Part shown: piece by piece, positions 17,420-25,230 of the stretch
Numbering within the stretch: the stretch's first letter is position 1
How the letters are laid out: the number at the start of each line of letters is the position of its first letter
Assembly (NCBI RefSeq): GCF_040566545.1
Contig: NZ_JBEWZI010000018.1
Span: forward strand, 15,773-79,772
Source of the DNA: Uliginosibacterium flavum
GTDB taxonomy: Bacteria > Pseudomonadota > Gammaproteobacteria > Burkholderiales > Rhodocyclaceae
DNA length: 64,000 nucleotides
Direction of reading: 5' to 3'
The notes under the pieces: generated by a model
Told to the model about the DNA's origin: nothing
Seen by the model: only the letters and a program-made list of their open reading frames with translations
Database searches by the model: none
Translations under genes and position numbers: made by a program

Positions 17420-17446
17420 TCAAGTTAAAGCCGGCGCAACCGTTAT
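17420..17446 (+). promoter_or_regulatory. Distal sigma-28-like promoter before cheV
   Basis: TCAAGTTA (17420-17427), an 11-base spacer, then ACCGTTAT (17439-17446), 5 of 8 to the -10 consensus. It lies in the 365-base gap before cheV, upstream of a second candidate at 17553. Confidence 0.4.
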
Positions 17447-17552
17447 CCGACGAGTACTGCGGAGTCATGAGTGCGTGTCGGCTTTGTGAAGCAAGGTCGT
17501 CTGCAAGGCAAAACTTCGCTGAAAGCCAGAAGCAAAGCGTGCTCGTGAGGTC

Positions 17553-17579
17553 TCAAGTTTGTAAAACGGGTGTCGTAAA
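17553..17579 (+). promoter_or_regulatory. Proximal sigma-28-like promoter before cheV-cheV-cheY-cheZ-cheA
   Basis: TCAAGTTT (17553-17560), identical to the motA -35 box, then 11 bases and GTCGTAAA (17572-17579). It ends 65 bases before the first cheV and would drive the whole second chemotaxis operon. The rest of the gap shows no coding sequence. Confidence 0.6.
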
Positions 17580-17644
17580 CTCATCAGGGACTGAGCACTG
17601 CAGATCAGGGCCTGACGGGGCTGAATCAAATCGCGGAGAACACC

Positions 17645-18610
17645 ATGTCGGAATTGCTGAAGAGCATTGATGCTAGAACCCGCTTGGCCGGGACGAACAA
17701 GCTTGAAATCCTGTTGTTCTCGCTGGGCACAGATGTGCGGACCGGGCGCAAGGAAAGCTTTGGGATCAATGTTTTCAAAGTGCGCGAGGTGATGCGTACG
17801 CCGCCCATCACCGCAGCTCCTGACATGCAGCCTGGCGTTGAGGGCATGGTGTCATTGCGTGGTCAGTTGGTGCCGATTGTTGATCTGGCCAAGTATTGCG
17901 AAATAGATCCCACGGGCAAGCGCGAAATCATGATCGTGACTGAGTATAACGGTCATACCCAAGGTTTTCTGGTCGAGGGAGTAGATACCATTTTGCGGTT
18001 GGACTGGTCGCAGATGCGGGTTCCTCCAGAAATGATGACCACCAAGCTTGGTGGTCTGGTGACGGCAGTGACCGAGCTGGAAGACGGACGCTTGATCATG
18101 ATGTTGGATGTCGAGAAAGTGTTGGCGGAGACCACTCGCTACGACGACGATTACCTGTTCAAGGATATTCCCCCCATCGGCCGGGATTACACCGTGCTGT
18201 TTGCCGACGATTCCTCCGTGGCGCGCAAGCAGATCGAGAAAACCTTGAACGTATTGGGTGTGCGTTACGTCGCAGCCGTCAATGGCCGCGCCGCTTGGGA
18301 CGAGCTGGAACGCATTGCCAAACATGCAGAAGTCACTGGGCGAAAGGTTTGGGAGGTGTTGCACTTGATCCTCACTGATGTGGAAATGCCGGAGATGGAT
18401 GGCTTCATCCTGACCAAGAAAATCAAGAGTGACCCGCGGTTTGACGGAGTGCCGGTACTGATGCATTCCTCCTTGTCGAGCATGTCGAACCAGACGCTGG
18501 GTAAGTCTGTCGGCGTGGATGGTTATGTGCCGAAATTTGAACCACATCGTCTGGCGGACGCGATTCGTTCGATGCTGGCGCCAGACCAGGTCATTGAGAC
18601 CATTTCCTGA
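17645..18610 (+). CDS. cheV: Chemotaxis coupling protein CheV, copy 1
   Basis: The 321-residue protein joins a CheW-like coupling domain (about 15-165; FGINVFKVREVMRTPPIT, GMVSLRGQLVPIVDLAKY) to a receiver (about 185-310; LFADDSSVARKQIEKTL, phospho-acceptor Asp in LILTDVEMPEMDG, VPKFEP). It links receptors to CheA and can be phosphorylated by it, giving adaptation. The receiver carries a KHAEVTGRKVWEV insertion before the acceptor strand, also seen in copy 2. It is the first gene of the operon and is followed after 32 bases by a paralogue. Confidence 0.93.
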   Translation: MSELLKSIDARTRLAGTNKLEILLFSLGTDVRTGRKESFGINVFKVREVMRTPPITAAPDMQPGVEGMVSLRGQLVPIVDLAKYCEIDPTGKREIMIVTEYNGHTQGFLVEGVDTILRLDWSQMRVPPEMMTTKLGGLVTAVTELEDGRLIMMLDVEKVLAETTRYDDDYLFKDIPPIGRDYTVLFADDSSVARKQIEKTLNVLGVRYVAAVNGRAAWDELERIAKHAEVTGRKVWEVLHLILTDVEMPEMDGFILTKKIKSDPRFDGVPVLMHSSLSSMSNQTLGKSVGVDGYVPKFEPHRLADAIRSMLAPDQVIETIS

Positions 18611-18642
18611 ACCCACGGGTGCTGAGTCAATAAGGGGCAAAC

Positions 18643-19590
18643 ATGGAACACGCAAACAGTAACCTGCTGGATACAGTCGATGGACGAACCAAACTGGCTG
18701 GCTCCAATCGCATGGAGATCCTGCTGTTCGCACTGGGTACCAGCGAAACTTTCGGCATTAATGTGTTTAAGGTGCGTGAGGTTTCCAAGACACCTTTCAT
18801 CACCAAGGCGCCGAATATGCCGGCAGGGGTCGAAGGCTTGATCTCCTTGCGTGGCAACGTCATTCCGGTTTTGTCGCTGGCCAAGATCATTGGTATTGCC
18901 AAGCCTGGGCAGGCCTTGGGAAACTCGATGATGGTGACCGAGTACAGCAAGCGTACTCTCGGCTTTCTCGTGCATGACGTGGATCGCATCATTCGCGTGG
19001 AGTGGGACAAAGTTCGCCAGCCCGAGAACATGGCGGGGGCAACCCAGAATTACATTACTGCGATTACTGAACTTGCAGACGGAAAACTGGTTTCCATTCT
19101 TGATGTGGAAACCATTCTTTCGCAAACCTTCGGTGAGGCGCCGGTGGGTCAGATTGCTGCGCTGGATCACGGCGTTGAGGCCAATCTGTTTTTTGTCGAT
19201 GATTCGGCGATTGCCCGCAAGAAAATTGCGGAGGTTCTCGACAAACTGGGAGTTCGTCATAAGCATGCGTTAAATGGTCTGGAGGCCTGGACTCGGCTGG
19301 ATGGCATGGCCGCACATGCACAGCAGCAGAAACGCAAGCTGGCGGACGAGATCAACATGATTCTGGTGGATGCTGAAATGCCGGAAATGGATGGCTACGT
19401 GCTGACTCGCAATATCAAAAATGATCCGCGTTTTGACGGGATTCCTGTAGTGATGCATTCCTCTTTGTCGTCAGAGGCAAACCGGTCGATGGGCAAGGCG
19501 GTGGGGGTCGATGCTTATGTTGCAAAGTTTGATGCTGAAATATTGGCGGAAACTTTGCGCCCGTATCTTTTGAAAGCCCACAAGGATTAA
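18643..19590 (+). CDS. cheV: Chemotaxis coupling protein CheV, copy 2
   Basis: The 315-residue protein has the same CheW-plus-receiver design as its upstream neighbour and clear similarity over the whole length (TKLAGSNRMEILLFALGT, FGINVFKVREVSKTPFIT, then receiver with FVDDSAIARKKI, acceptor Asp in LVDAEMPEMDGYVLTRNI, and VMHSSLSSEANRSMGKAVGVD). The two copies differ most in the linker and in residues on the coupling face, so they probably serve different receptors. An own ribosome site (AGGGGC) precedes the ATG. cheY follows after 17 bases. Confidence 0.93.
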   Translation: MEHANSNLLDTVDGRTKLAGSNRMEILLFALGTSETFGINVFKVREVSKTPFITKAPNMPAGVEGLISLRGNVIPVLSLAKIIGIAKPGQALGNSMMVTEYSKRTLGFLVHDVDRIIRVEWDKVRQPENMAGATQNYITAITELADGKLVSILDVETILSQTFGEAPVGQIAALDHGVEANLFFVDDSAIARKKIAEVLDKLGVRHKHALNGLEAWTRLDGMAAHAQQQKRKLADEINMILVDAEMPEMDGYVLTRNIKNDPRFDGIPVVMHSSLSSEANRSMGKAVGVDAYVAKFDAEILAETLRPYLLKAHKD

Positions 19591-19607
19591 TCCGGAGAAT
19601 ACAAATC

Positions 19608-20000
19608 ATGTCGGATCCAAAAATGAAATTCCTGGTGGTAGATGACTTTTCAACGATGCGTCGCATCGTGCGAAATCTCCTTAAAGAGTTGGGCTATAGC
19701 AATGTTGACGAGGCCGAAGATGGTGTCGTGGCGATGCAAAAGCTGACTTCTGGTGGTTTCGATTTCGTCGTGACGGACTGGAACATGCCGAACATGACGG
19801 GCATCGAGTTGCTTCGTGCAATCCGGGCCAACGCTCAGATTGCGCATTTGCCGGTGCTGATGATTACCGCCGAGGCAAAAAAGGAAAACATCATTGAAGC
19901 CGCTCAGGCCGGGGCCAGTGGTTACATCGTGAAGCCTTTTACGGCAGCGACCATGGCTGAAAAGATGGCCAAGATTTTTGAAAAAATGGGTAAGGGTTGA
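19608..20000 (+). CDS. cheY: Chemotaxis response regulator CheY
   Basis: The 130-residue protein is a lone receiver domain with every key residue: Asp12-Asp13, phospho-acceptor Asp57 in FVVTDWNMPNMTG, Thr87 in LMITAE and Lys109 in YIVKPF. The match to E. coli CheY is close (RRIVRNLLKELGY, DWNMPNM). Phosphorylated CheY binds FliM to reverse the motor. cheZ, its phosphatase, follows directly. Confidence 0.97.
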   Translation: MSDPKMKFLVVDDFSTMRRIVRNLLKELGYSNVDEAEDGVVAMQKLTSGGFDFVVTDWNMPNMTGIELLRAIRANAQIAHLPVLMITAEAKKENIIEAAQAGASGYIVKPFTAATMAEKMAKIFEKMGKG

Positions 20001-20084
20001 TTCGCGCGGCTTGCGAAAGACAAGGCTGCGCAGGGCTTTAGCCCATTGACGCAAAGGTATTTACAAGACTTAGGAGCCGACACC

Positions 20085-20981
20085 ATGGCCAAACGCCTGA
20101 AAGCGGACGAATCTGGCGATAACGATGATTTGCAGACGCTGTTTGACTCTATCGCGGATAGTGCCAATCAACCGGCGGCGACGCTCTCTCCTGCGGTGGC
20201 AAACGCGGTTGTGAGTGCAGTGAGTGATTTGGGTGATTCCGACGATTTGCAAGCGCTCTTTGACAGTGTTGCCGGGCAATCACAAGGCAGCGCAGCAGCA
20301 CCTGTTGTAACCAGTGAACTTGGCGTTAACCTAAAGGAAGTTGTTGCGGCCTCGTCTCACATGTCAGCCCAAGAGCGTCAGGAACAAGCTTTCCTGCAAT
20401 TGGGGCAGCTGACGCGACTGTTGCACGACACGATTCGTCAGCTCGGTTACGACCGCATGCTTTCGGAAACCGCAGAGAAGTTGCCGGATGCTCGTCAGCG
20501 CTTGTCTTATATCTCGCAAATGACAGAGCAGGCCGCCAGTCGGGTATTGAATGCTACGGATATTGCCAAGCCGATTCAGGACCGGATTGAACAGCGTGCG
20601 ACGGATCTGAGCAAGCGCTGGGACAAGCTGTATGACAGGAAGCTGTCTGTGGCGGAGTTCAAGGAGTTGGCTGGAGAAACCAGGAGTTTTCTGGGGCAAT
20701 CAGCAAAAGATAGCAAAGTAGTTAACGAGCAGCTGCTTGAAATCATGATGGCGCAGGACTTCCAGGATTTGACCGGTCAGGTCATCAAGAAAATCGTGGA
20801 TATGGCCTCAACGATGGAAGACGGTTTGCTTAAAGTGCTGATCGAAATCATGCCGGAAAACAAGCGTGTGGTGGCCGAGGATGGCTTGCTGAACGGGCCG
20901 GTGGTGAGCGCTGAGGGGCGTGAAGATGTTGTAACCAGCCAGGAGCAGGTTGATGACTTGCTCGATAGTCTGGGGTTCTGA
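20085..20981 (+). CDS. cheZ: CheY-phosphate phosphatase CheZ with extra N-terminal motifs
   Basis: The start at 20085 has TAGGAG upstream; a longer reading from a TTG at 20046 lacks one. The 298-residue protein dephosphorylates CheY. The long helical hairpin carries the active-site segment QDFQDLTGQVIKKI (about 226-239), and the C-terminus ends VDDLLDSLGF, the CheY-docking peptide known from E. coli CheZ. Two similar acidic-hydrophobic motifs, DDLQTLFDSI (14-23) and DDLQALFDSV (53-62), occur in the disordered N-terminus and look like additional copies of that peptide. Confidence 0.95.
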   Translation: MAKRLKADESGDNDDLQTLFDSIADSANQPAATLSPAVANAVVSAVSDLGDSDDLQALFDSVAGQSQGSAAAPVVTSELGVNLKEVVAASSHMSAQERQEQAFLQLGQLTRLLHDTIRQLGYDRMLSETAEKLPDARQRLSYISQMTEQAASRVLNATDIAKPIQDRIEQRATDLSKRWDKLYDRKLSVAEFKELAGETRSFLGQSAKDSKVVNEQLLEIMMAQDFQDLTGQVIKKIVDMASTMEDGLLKVLIEIMPENKRVVAEDGLLNGPVVSAEGREDVVTSQEQVDDLLDSLGF

Positions 20982-21039
20982 ACGGCGCCGGGATTTTCCC
21001 GGAATGGTGTAGTGCATTACAACGGTACCGGAGTCTGCT

Positions 21040-22971
21040 ATGAGCGATTTCGCGGGAATGGAAGACCTGCTACAGGACTTTCTGGTCGAGGCGGGGGATT
21101 TGCTCTCCGGGGTTGATAACAAGCTTGTCGACCTGGAGCGCAATCCTCGGGATTTGCCCTTGTTGAACGAAATCTTCCGGGGTTTCCACACGATCAAGGG
21201 CGGTGCTGGTTTTTTGAATGCCAGCGCCTTGGTGAACTTGTGCCACCTCACCGAAAATCTGTTCGACAAATTGCGCACCAATGAAATGCAGGTGACGGGG
21301 GAGATGCTTGACGTCATCCTCAGTGCGACTGCTGCGGTACGCACCATGTTTGATGATCTGGAGCGCTCCGTGCAGCCCGGAGCCGCAGATCCCGCCTTAC
21401 TGGAACAATTGAAGCAAGCGCTTGCGGGCGGCCTCAAGAGTGGTGGTGCCGCCCCAAAACCGGTAGCAGCTCCCAAGCCAGCCGTGACGCCGAAAGCGTC
21501 GGTTGCGGTGGTTCCTGCTGCAGGCAACGAGCCTGACTGGGACGCGTACTATCACGCCGTGACGGGTACCGAGCCGGTGGCCGCACAGTTACCGGTTGTG
21601 GAGGCTTCCTTTGACGAGGCTGACGATCTGCATCTGGATGAGGTGGTTGCCGAGCAGATCATCGTTGCCGCGGTTGGGCGACGTACCACGGACAAGCCTG
21701 GCTACCAAGGCCCACCGGGAGGGCGGCGCGAAGGCGAACGCCAGCGTGACAATTCGATTCGCGTGGATACCTCGCGCCTGGATCAGGTGTTGAATCTGTC
21801 GGGTGAAATCGGCCTGACAAAAAATCGTCTGACGGCTTTGCGCAGTGACATCCTGAACGGCAAGAATGATACGGACACTTTACACGCACTGGATCTGGCG
21901 GTAAGTCAGCTTGATTTGCTGGTGTCGGATCTGCAGAACGCGGTGATGAAAACCCGGATGCAGCCGGTTGGCCGGCTGTTCCAGAAATATCCGCGTATCG
22001 CTCGTGATCTGGCGCGCTCTCTGGGCAAAGACGTCGAAATGGTGCTTGAAGGTGAGGACACCGAAATCGACAAGACGATGATTGAGGATTTGTCTGATCC
22101 GATCATTCACTTGATCCGCAATGCGGTAGATCACGGCATCGAATTGCCGGCCGAACGCATGACCATGGGCAAGAGTGAGAAGTCCTTCGTCAAGCTTGCG
22201 GCACGGCAAGAGGGTGATCACATTGTGATCGTCGTTGCCGACGATGGTCGCGGCATGAACGCTGAACGGTTGCGTGCCAAAGCGCTGGAAAAGGGCCTCA
22301 TCTCCGATGAAGAGGCCAACACAATGGATGAGCGTCAGAGCTTTAATCTCATCTTCCTGCCCGGCTTCTCGATGGCTAGCGCGGTCTCTGATGTGTCGGG
22401 GCGTGGGGTGGGGATGGATGTGGTGAGAACCAATATCCAGAAGCTCAATGGCTCGATCGATATTCGTTCGGTACAGGGCAAAGGCACTGAATTCATCATT
22501 TCGTTGCCGCTGACTTTGGCGATCTTGCCAGTGTTGCTGGTGTGTCTGGAAGATCAGCCTTTTGCTGTACCACTGTCGATGGTGCGCGAAATTCTGCCAA
22601 TCGAGTCCAAAGAAGTGCAGGAACTGGGCGGTCGCGCCACCATGGTGGTGCGCGGCGAGGTGTTGCCGATTGTGACCTTGGCAGCCTTGTTGGGTTGGCC
22701 ACAGCAACGGATTCCTGAGTACGGTGTGCTCATGCAGTCGGCGGATCAGAGTTTCATTCTGGCCATCGACACCTTCGCCGGCCGTGAGGACGCGGTGATC
22801 AAGTCGCTCTACGACTTCAGGCCGAAGGGCGTGGCAGGCGTGACGACCTTGTCGAATGGGCAGATTGTGTTGATTCTGGATATGAAGGAGTTGCTCTCCA
22901 GCCTGGGTGAGCAGCGTTTTGCTACGCGTGCCCAGCTTTTGCTGGAGGGGCAAATCGCAGCGGCAGCCTGA
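21040..22971 (+). CDS. cheA: Chemotaxis histidine kinase CheA
   Basis: The 643-residue protein has the CheA domain order. P1 is an Hpt domain with phospho-accepting His50 in FHTIKGGAGF. An Ala/Pro-rich P2/linker covers about 130-230, shorter than in E. coli. P3 is the dimer helix pair (VDTSRLDQVLNLSGEIG). P4 has the ATP-site boxes: HLIRNAVDHGIE (N), VADDGRGMN (G1) and SGRGVGMDVVR (G2). P5 is CheW-like (FAVPLSMVREILPI). It phosphorylates CheY, CheB and CheV. It closes the operon; a terminator follows. No cheW gene is in this window. Confidence 0.97.
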   Translation: MSDFAGMEDLLQDFLVEAGDLLSGVDNKLVDLERNPRDLPLLNEIFRGFHTIKGGAGFLNASALVNLCHLTENLFDKLRTNEMQVTGEMLDVILSATAAVRTMFDDLERSVQPGAADPALLEQLKQALAGGLKSGGAAPKPVAAPKPAVTPKASVAVVPAAGNEPDWDAYYHAVTGTEPVAAQLPVVEASFDEADDLHLDEVVAEQIIVAAVGRRTTDKPGYQGPPGGRREGERQRDNSIRVDTSRLDQVLNLSGEIGLTKNRLTALRSDILNGKNDTDTLHALDLAVSQLDLLVSDLQNAVMKTRMQPVGRLFQKYPRIARDLARSLGKDVEMVLEGEDTEIDKTMIEDLSDPIIHLIRNAVDHGIELPAERMTMGKSEKSFVKLAARQEGDHIVIVVADDGRGMNAERLRAKALEKGLISDEEANTMDERQSFNLIFLPGFSMASAVSDVSGRGVGMDVVRTNIQKLNGSIDIRSVQGKGTEFIISLPLTLAILPVLLVCLEDQPFAVPLSMVREILPIESKEVQELGGRATMVVRGEVLPIVTLAALLGWPQQRIPEYGVLMQSADQSFILAIDTFAGREDAVIKSLYDFRPKGVAGVTTLSNGQIVLILDMKELLSSLGEQRFATRAQLLLEGQIAAAA

Positions 22972-22992
22972 TACTTGAAGCGGCATCTGTCA

Positions 22993-23019
22993 GGGCGGGA
23001 GCAATCCCGCCCTTTTTTT
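22993..23019 (+). terminator. Rho-independent terminator after cheA
   Basis: GGGCGGGA (22993-23000) pairs with TCCCGCCC (23005-23012) around GCAA, followed by seven T. It ends the chemotaxis operon. Confidence 0.9.
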
Positions 23020-23051
23020 GTGCGGCATGCCCGCAAAACCGCATGCAGCAA

Positions 23052-23106
23052 GCCTGTGCGGGTAGGGTGGCTGAAGATGTAAGCCCCGCGGGGCTCTTCG
23101 GTTAGC
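23052..23106. repeat. Dispersed intergenic repeat, GGCTGAAGA family
   Basis: GCCTGTGCGGGTAGGGTGG is followed by CTGAAGATGTAAGCCCCG and CGGGGCTCTTCGGTTAGC, so GGCTGAAGA and GGCTCTTCGG form imperfect inverted arms around a CCCCGCGGGG centre. Confidence 0.5.
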
Positions 23107-23208
23107 TTGTTTTGCGCTCGCCTTGCATGTTGTTGCCTTCTTGCGGATGGCCTTTTTCTTGCATAGCATCCCACTAGAGACTTGTACTTTAGTGATAAGA
23201 GGTGTGCT

Positions 23209-23529
23209 GTGCCGCAGTTCAGGTTTGAGTTCGATTTCGATCATTGGCGTTCTTTGGCTGAGGAAGATCCTGCGGCCTTTTTTGCTGCGCGTGAGCAGGT
23301 GCTGAAGAGTTTCATGGACGCCGCACCGAGGCGTTTGAGTGGAGAGTTGCAGGCATTGCAGGCTTTGATTGATCATTCCCGTGCAGAGGCCGGTACGCCG
23401 GTCAAGGCTTCGCGTCAGTTGCTGGGCATGCTGGGCGAGCATCTGGCGGCTTTGTCAGGGCATCTGGGGCAACTTCGCGAGCAGTCACGCACCTTTGAGA
23501 GCATGCTGCCCCCCGCTGCGGCGGAGTAG
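23209..23529 (+). CDS. DUF3135 family protein
   Basis: A GTG at 23209, eight bases after AAGAGG, gives a 106-residue product; a TTG 27 bases upstream is the alternative. FRFEFDFDHWRSLAEEDPAAFFAAREQVL at residues 3-32 is the signature of the DUF3135 family, small cytoplasmic proteins of unknown function that occur in beta- and gammaproteobacteria. The rest is helical, with many Leu and Glu, and the C-terminus is Pro/Ala-rich. It stands alone between the cheA terminator and cysM. Confidence 0.75.
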   Translation: MPQFRFEFDFDHWRSLAEEDPAAFFAAREQVLKSFMDAAPRRLSGELQALQALIDHSRAEAGTPVKASRQLLGMLGEHLAALSGHLGQLREQSRTFESMLPPAAAE

Positions 23530-23590
23530 GCCGGGTACTTTCGCAGCGGCTCCGGTATGATTGCAGGCCCGCCAACAGACGGTCATTCCG

Positions 23591-24493
23591 ATGCAATTCC
23601 CCAGTCTTGATGATTACGTGGGCAACACGCCACTGGTGCAACTCAAACGCTTGCCGGGCGATCTCGCTGCACAGCGCAATAATGTGCTGCTGGCCAAGCT
23701 CGAAGGCAACAACCCGGCCGGCTCGGTGAAGGATCGGCCGGCGCTATCCATGATCGTTCATGCCGAGCGCCGCGGTGAGATCAAGCCCGGCGATACCCTG
23801 ATCGAGGCCACCAGTGGCAACACCGGGATAGCCCTGGCGATGGCCGCAGCCATGCGTGGCTACAAGATGATTCTGGTCATGCCTGAGAACCAGAGCGTGG
23901 AAAGGCGGCAGAGCATGCGCGCCTTCGGGGCTGAACTGGTGCTGACGCCGCGCGAAGGCGGCATGGAACTGGCGCGTGACATGGCTATTCGCATGCGCGA
24001 CGAAGGTCGTGGCACGGTGCTCGATCAGTTTGGCAACCCCGATAATCCTCTGGCCCATTACGAAAGCACTGGCCCCGAAATCTGGAAGCAAACCAATGGC
24101 CGGGTCACCCATTTTGTCAGTGCCATGGGGACCACCGGCACCATCATGGGCGTGTCACGTTTTCTCAAGGAAAAGAATCCAGCGATCCAGGTCATCGGTT
24201 GTCAGCCTGAAGATGGCGCGCAGATTCCTGGCATCCGCAAATGGCCTGTGGCCTATCTGCCGAAAATTTTCGACGCGGCACGCATAGATCGGGTTGAGTC
24301 GGTTGCGCAATCGGCGGCCGAGGATCTGACCCGGCGTTTGGCCTGCGAGGAGGGGATTTTTGCGGGGATTTCTTCTGGTGGTGCAATGAGTGTGGCCTTG
24401 CGCATCGCCGCGGAGGTGCAGGATGCCGTGATCGTGTCGATTGTTTGTGATCGCGGTGACCGTTACCTGTCGACTGGCGTATTTCCGGCCTGA
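23591..24493 (+). CDS. cysM: Cysteine synthase B (O-acetylserine sulfhydrylase)
   Basis: The 300-residue enzyme is a type II PLP protein. It shows DYVGNTPLVQLKRLPG at the start, the PLP lysine in NNPAGSVKDRPA (about residue 45), the substrate loop EATSGNTGIALAMAAAMRGY, and the phosphate loop in SAMGTTGTIMGVS. The IQVIGCQPEDGAQIPGI segment is typical of CysM rather than CysK. It converts O-acetylserine with sulfide or thiosulfate to cysteine. I start it at the ATG at 23591, ten codons into the frame, because MQFPSLDDYVG matches the family N-terminus. The next gene begins five bases after the stop. Confidence 0.95.
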   Translation: MQFPSLDDYVGNTPLVQLKRLPGDLAAQRNNVLLAKLEGNNPAGSVKDRPALSMIVHAERRGEIKPGDTLIEATSGNTGIALAMAAAMRGYKMILVMPENQSVERRQSMRAFGAELVLTPREGGMELARDMAIRMRDEGRGTVLDQFGNPDNPLAHYESTGPEIWKQTNGRVTHFVSAMGTTGTIMGVSRFLKEKNPAIQVIGCQPEDGAQIPGIRKWPVAYLPKIFDAARIDRVESVAQSAAEDLTRRLACEEGIFAGISSGGAMSVALRIAAEVQDAVIVSIVCDRGDRYLSTGVFPA

Positions 24494-24498
24494 GGCGC

Positions 24499-25230
24499 AT
24501 GGTGAAACCAACTTTGACGTTTTCTCTGGTAACCGTACCGGATGTCGTTGGCTTGCGGCGCTTGCACGGATTGCCGACGGATTTGTCCGATGAAGAAGTG
24601 GCCGAATACGCCTACCAACGGCGTCGCGCTAATGGTGCGGGTGATAGCCTGCCGCCGCATCAGCAGCGAGTGGTGCATATTGCGGCGCTGCTACGGACAG
24701 GGGATCAATTGCGATACGTCTCCCTGGCTGGTGATGAAGCTGACATTCTGCAAGCGTTCAATGCTTTGCTTGCTGAGGCTGAACAGCTCGTGGAGTGGTC
24801 GCGGCCATTCGGGCTGGAGGTCCTGTCGGCTGCACCCATTCTGAATTGCAGAGCATTGCTGTGGCAACTTGCGGCTGTGCCGGAATTGCCGATGATCGAT
24901 CTGGCCGCGTGTCTGGCCGCGCCTCTGGCTCCGGCAATGCTACCTCTGCATGAAATGGCCACGCTGGCACGTCTGCCTTTGCGCCAGGAAATGAGTCTGG
25001 ATGAGATTTGGCAAACATTTATGGGCGGCGACCGGGAGCGCATCGATGTGCTCAATACAGCCCGGCTTCTGAGCTTGCATCTGCTCTGGCTGCGCTATGG
25101 TTTGCTCAAGGGCCAGCTTGATTCGGCTGCGTGTTTGCAGGAGTTTGCGCTGTTGCGTCAAACCCTGCAGAACAGTCCGTTAGCGCATCTGCAGGCTTAT
25201 CTGGCGGATTGGTCCGCCGCCTCCGATTGA
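24499..25230 (+). CDS. PolB-type 3'-5' exonuclease-like protein with catalytic residues lost
   Basis: The 243-residue protein aligns by eye with the predicted 3'-5' exonuclease family related to the PolB exonuclease domain. VTVPDVVGLRRLHGLPTDLSDEEVAEY, LPPHQQRVVHIAALLR and LRYGLLKGQLD match the family framework. The catalytic DEDD residues do not: the ExoI position, normally FDIETVPD, reads FSLVTVPD (8-15); the ExoII position, normally NGRGFDLPVL, reads SRPFGLEVL (about 97-105); and the ExoIII CETD segment is replaced by Leu-rich sequence. It is therefore probably inactive as a nuclease and may keep only a binding role. It follows cysM by five bases and overlaps the convergent glycosyltransferase by 34 bases. 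Confidence 0.7.
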   Translation: MVKPTLTFSLVTVPDVVGLRRLHGLPTDLSDEEVAEYAYQRRRANGAGDSLPPHQQRVVHIAALLRTGDQLRYVSLAGDEADILQAFNALLAEAEQLVEWSRPFGLEVLSAAPILNCRALLWQLAAVPELPMIDLAACLAAPLAPAMLPLHEMATLARLPLRQEMSLDEIWQTFMGGDRERIDVLNTARLLSLHLLWLRYGLLKGQLDSAACLQEFALLRQTLQNSPLAHLQAYLADWSAASD

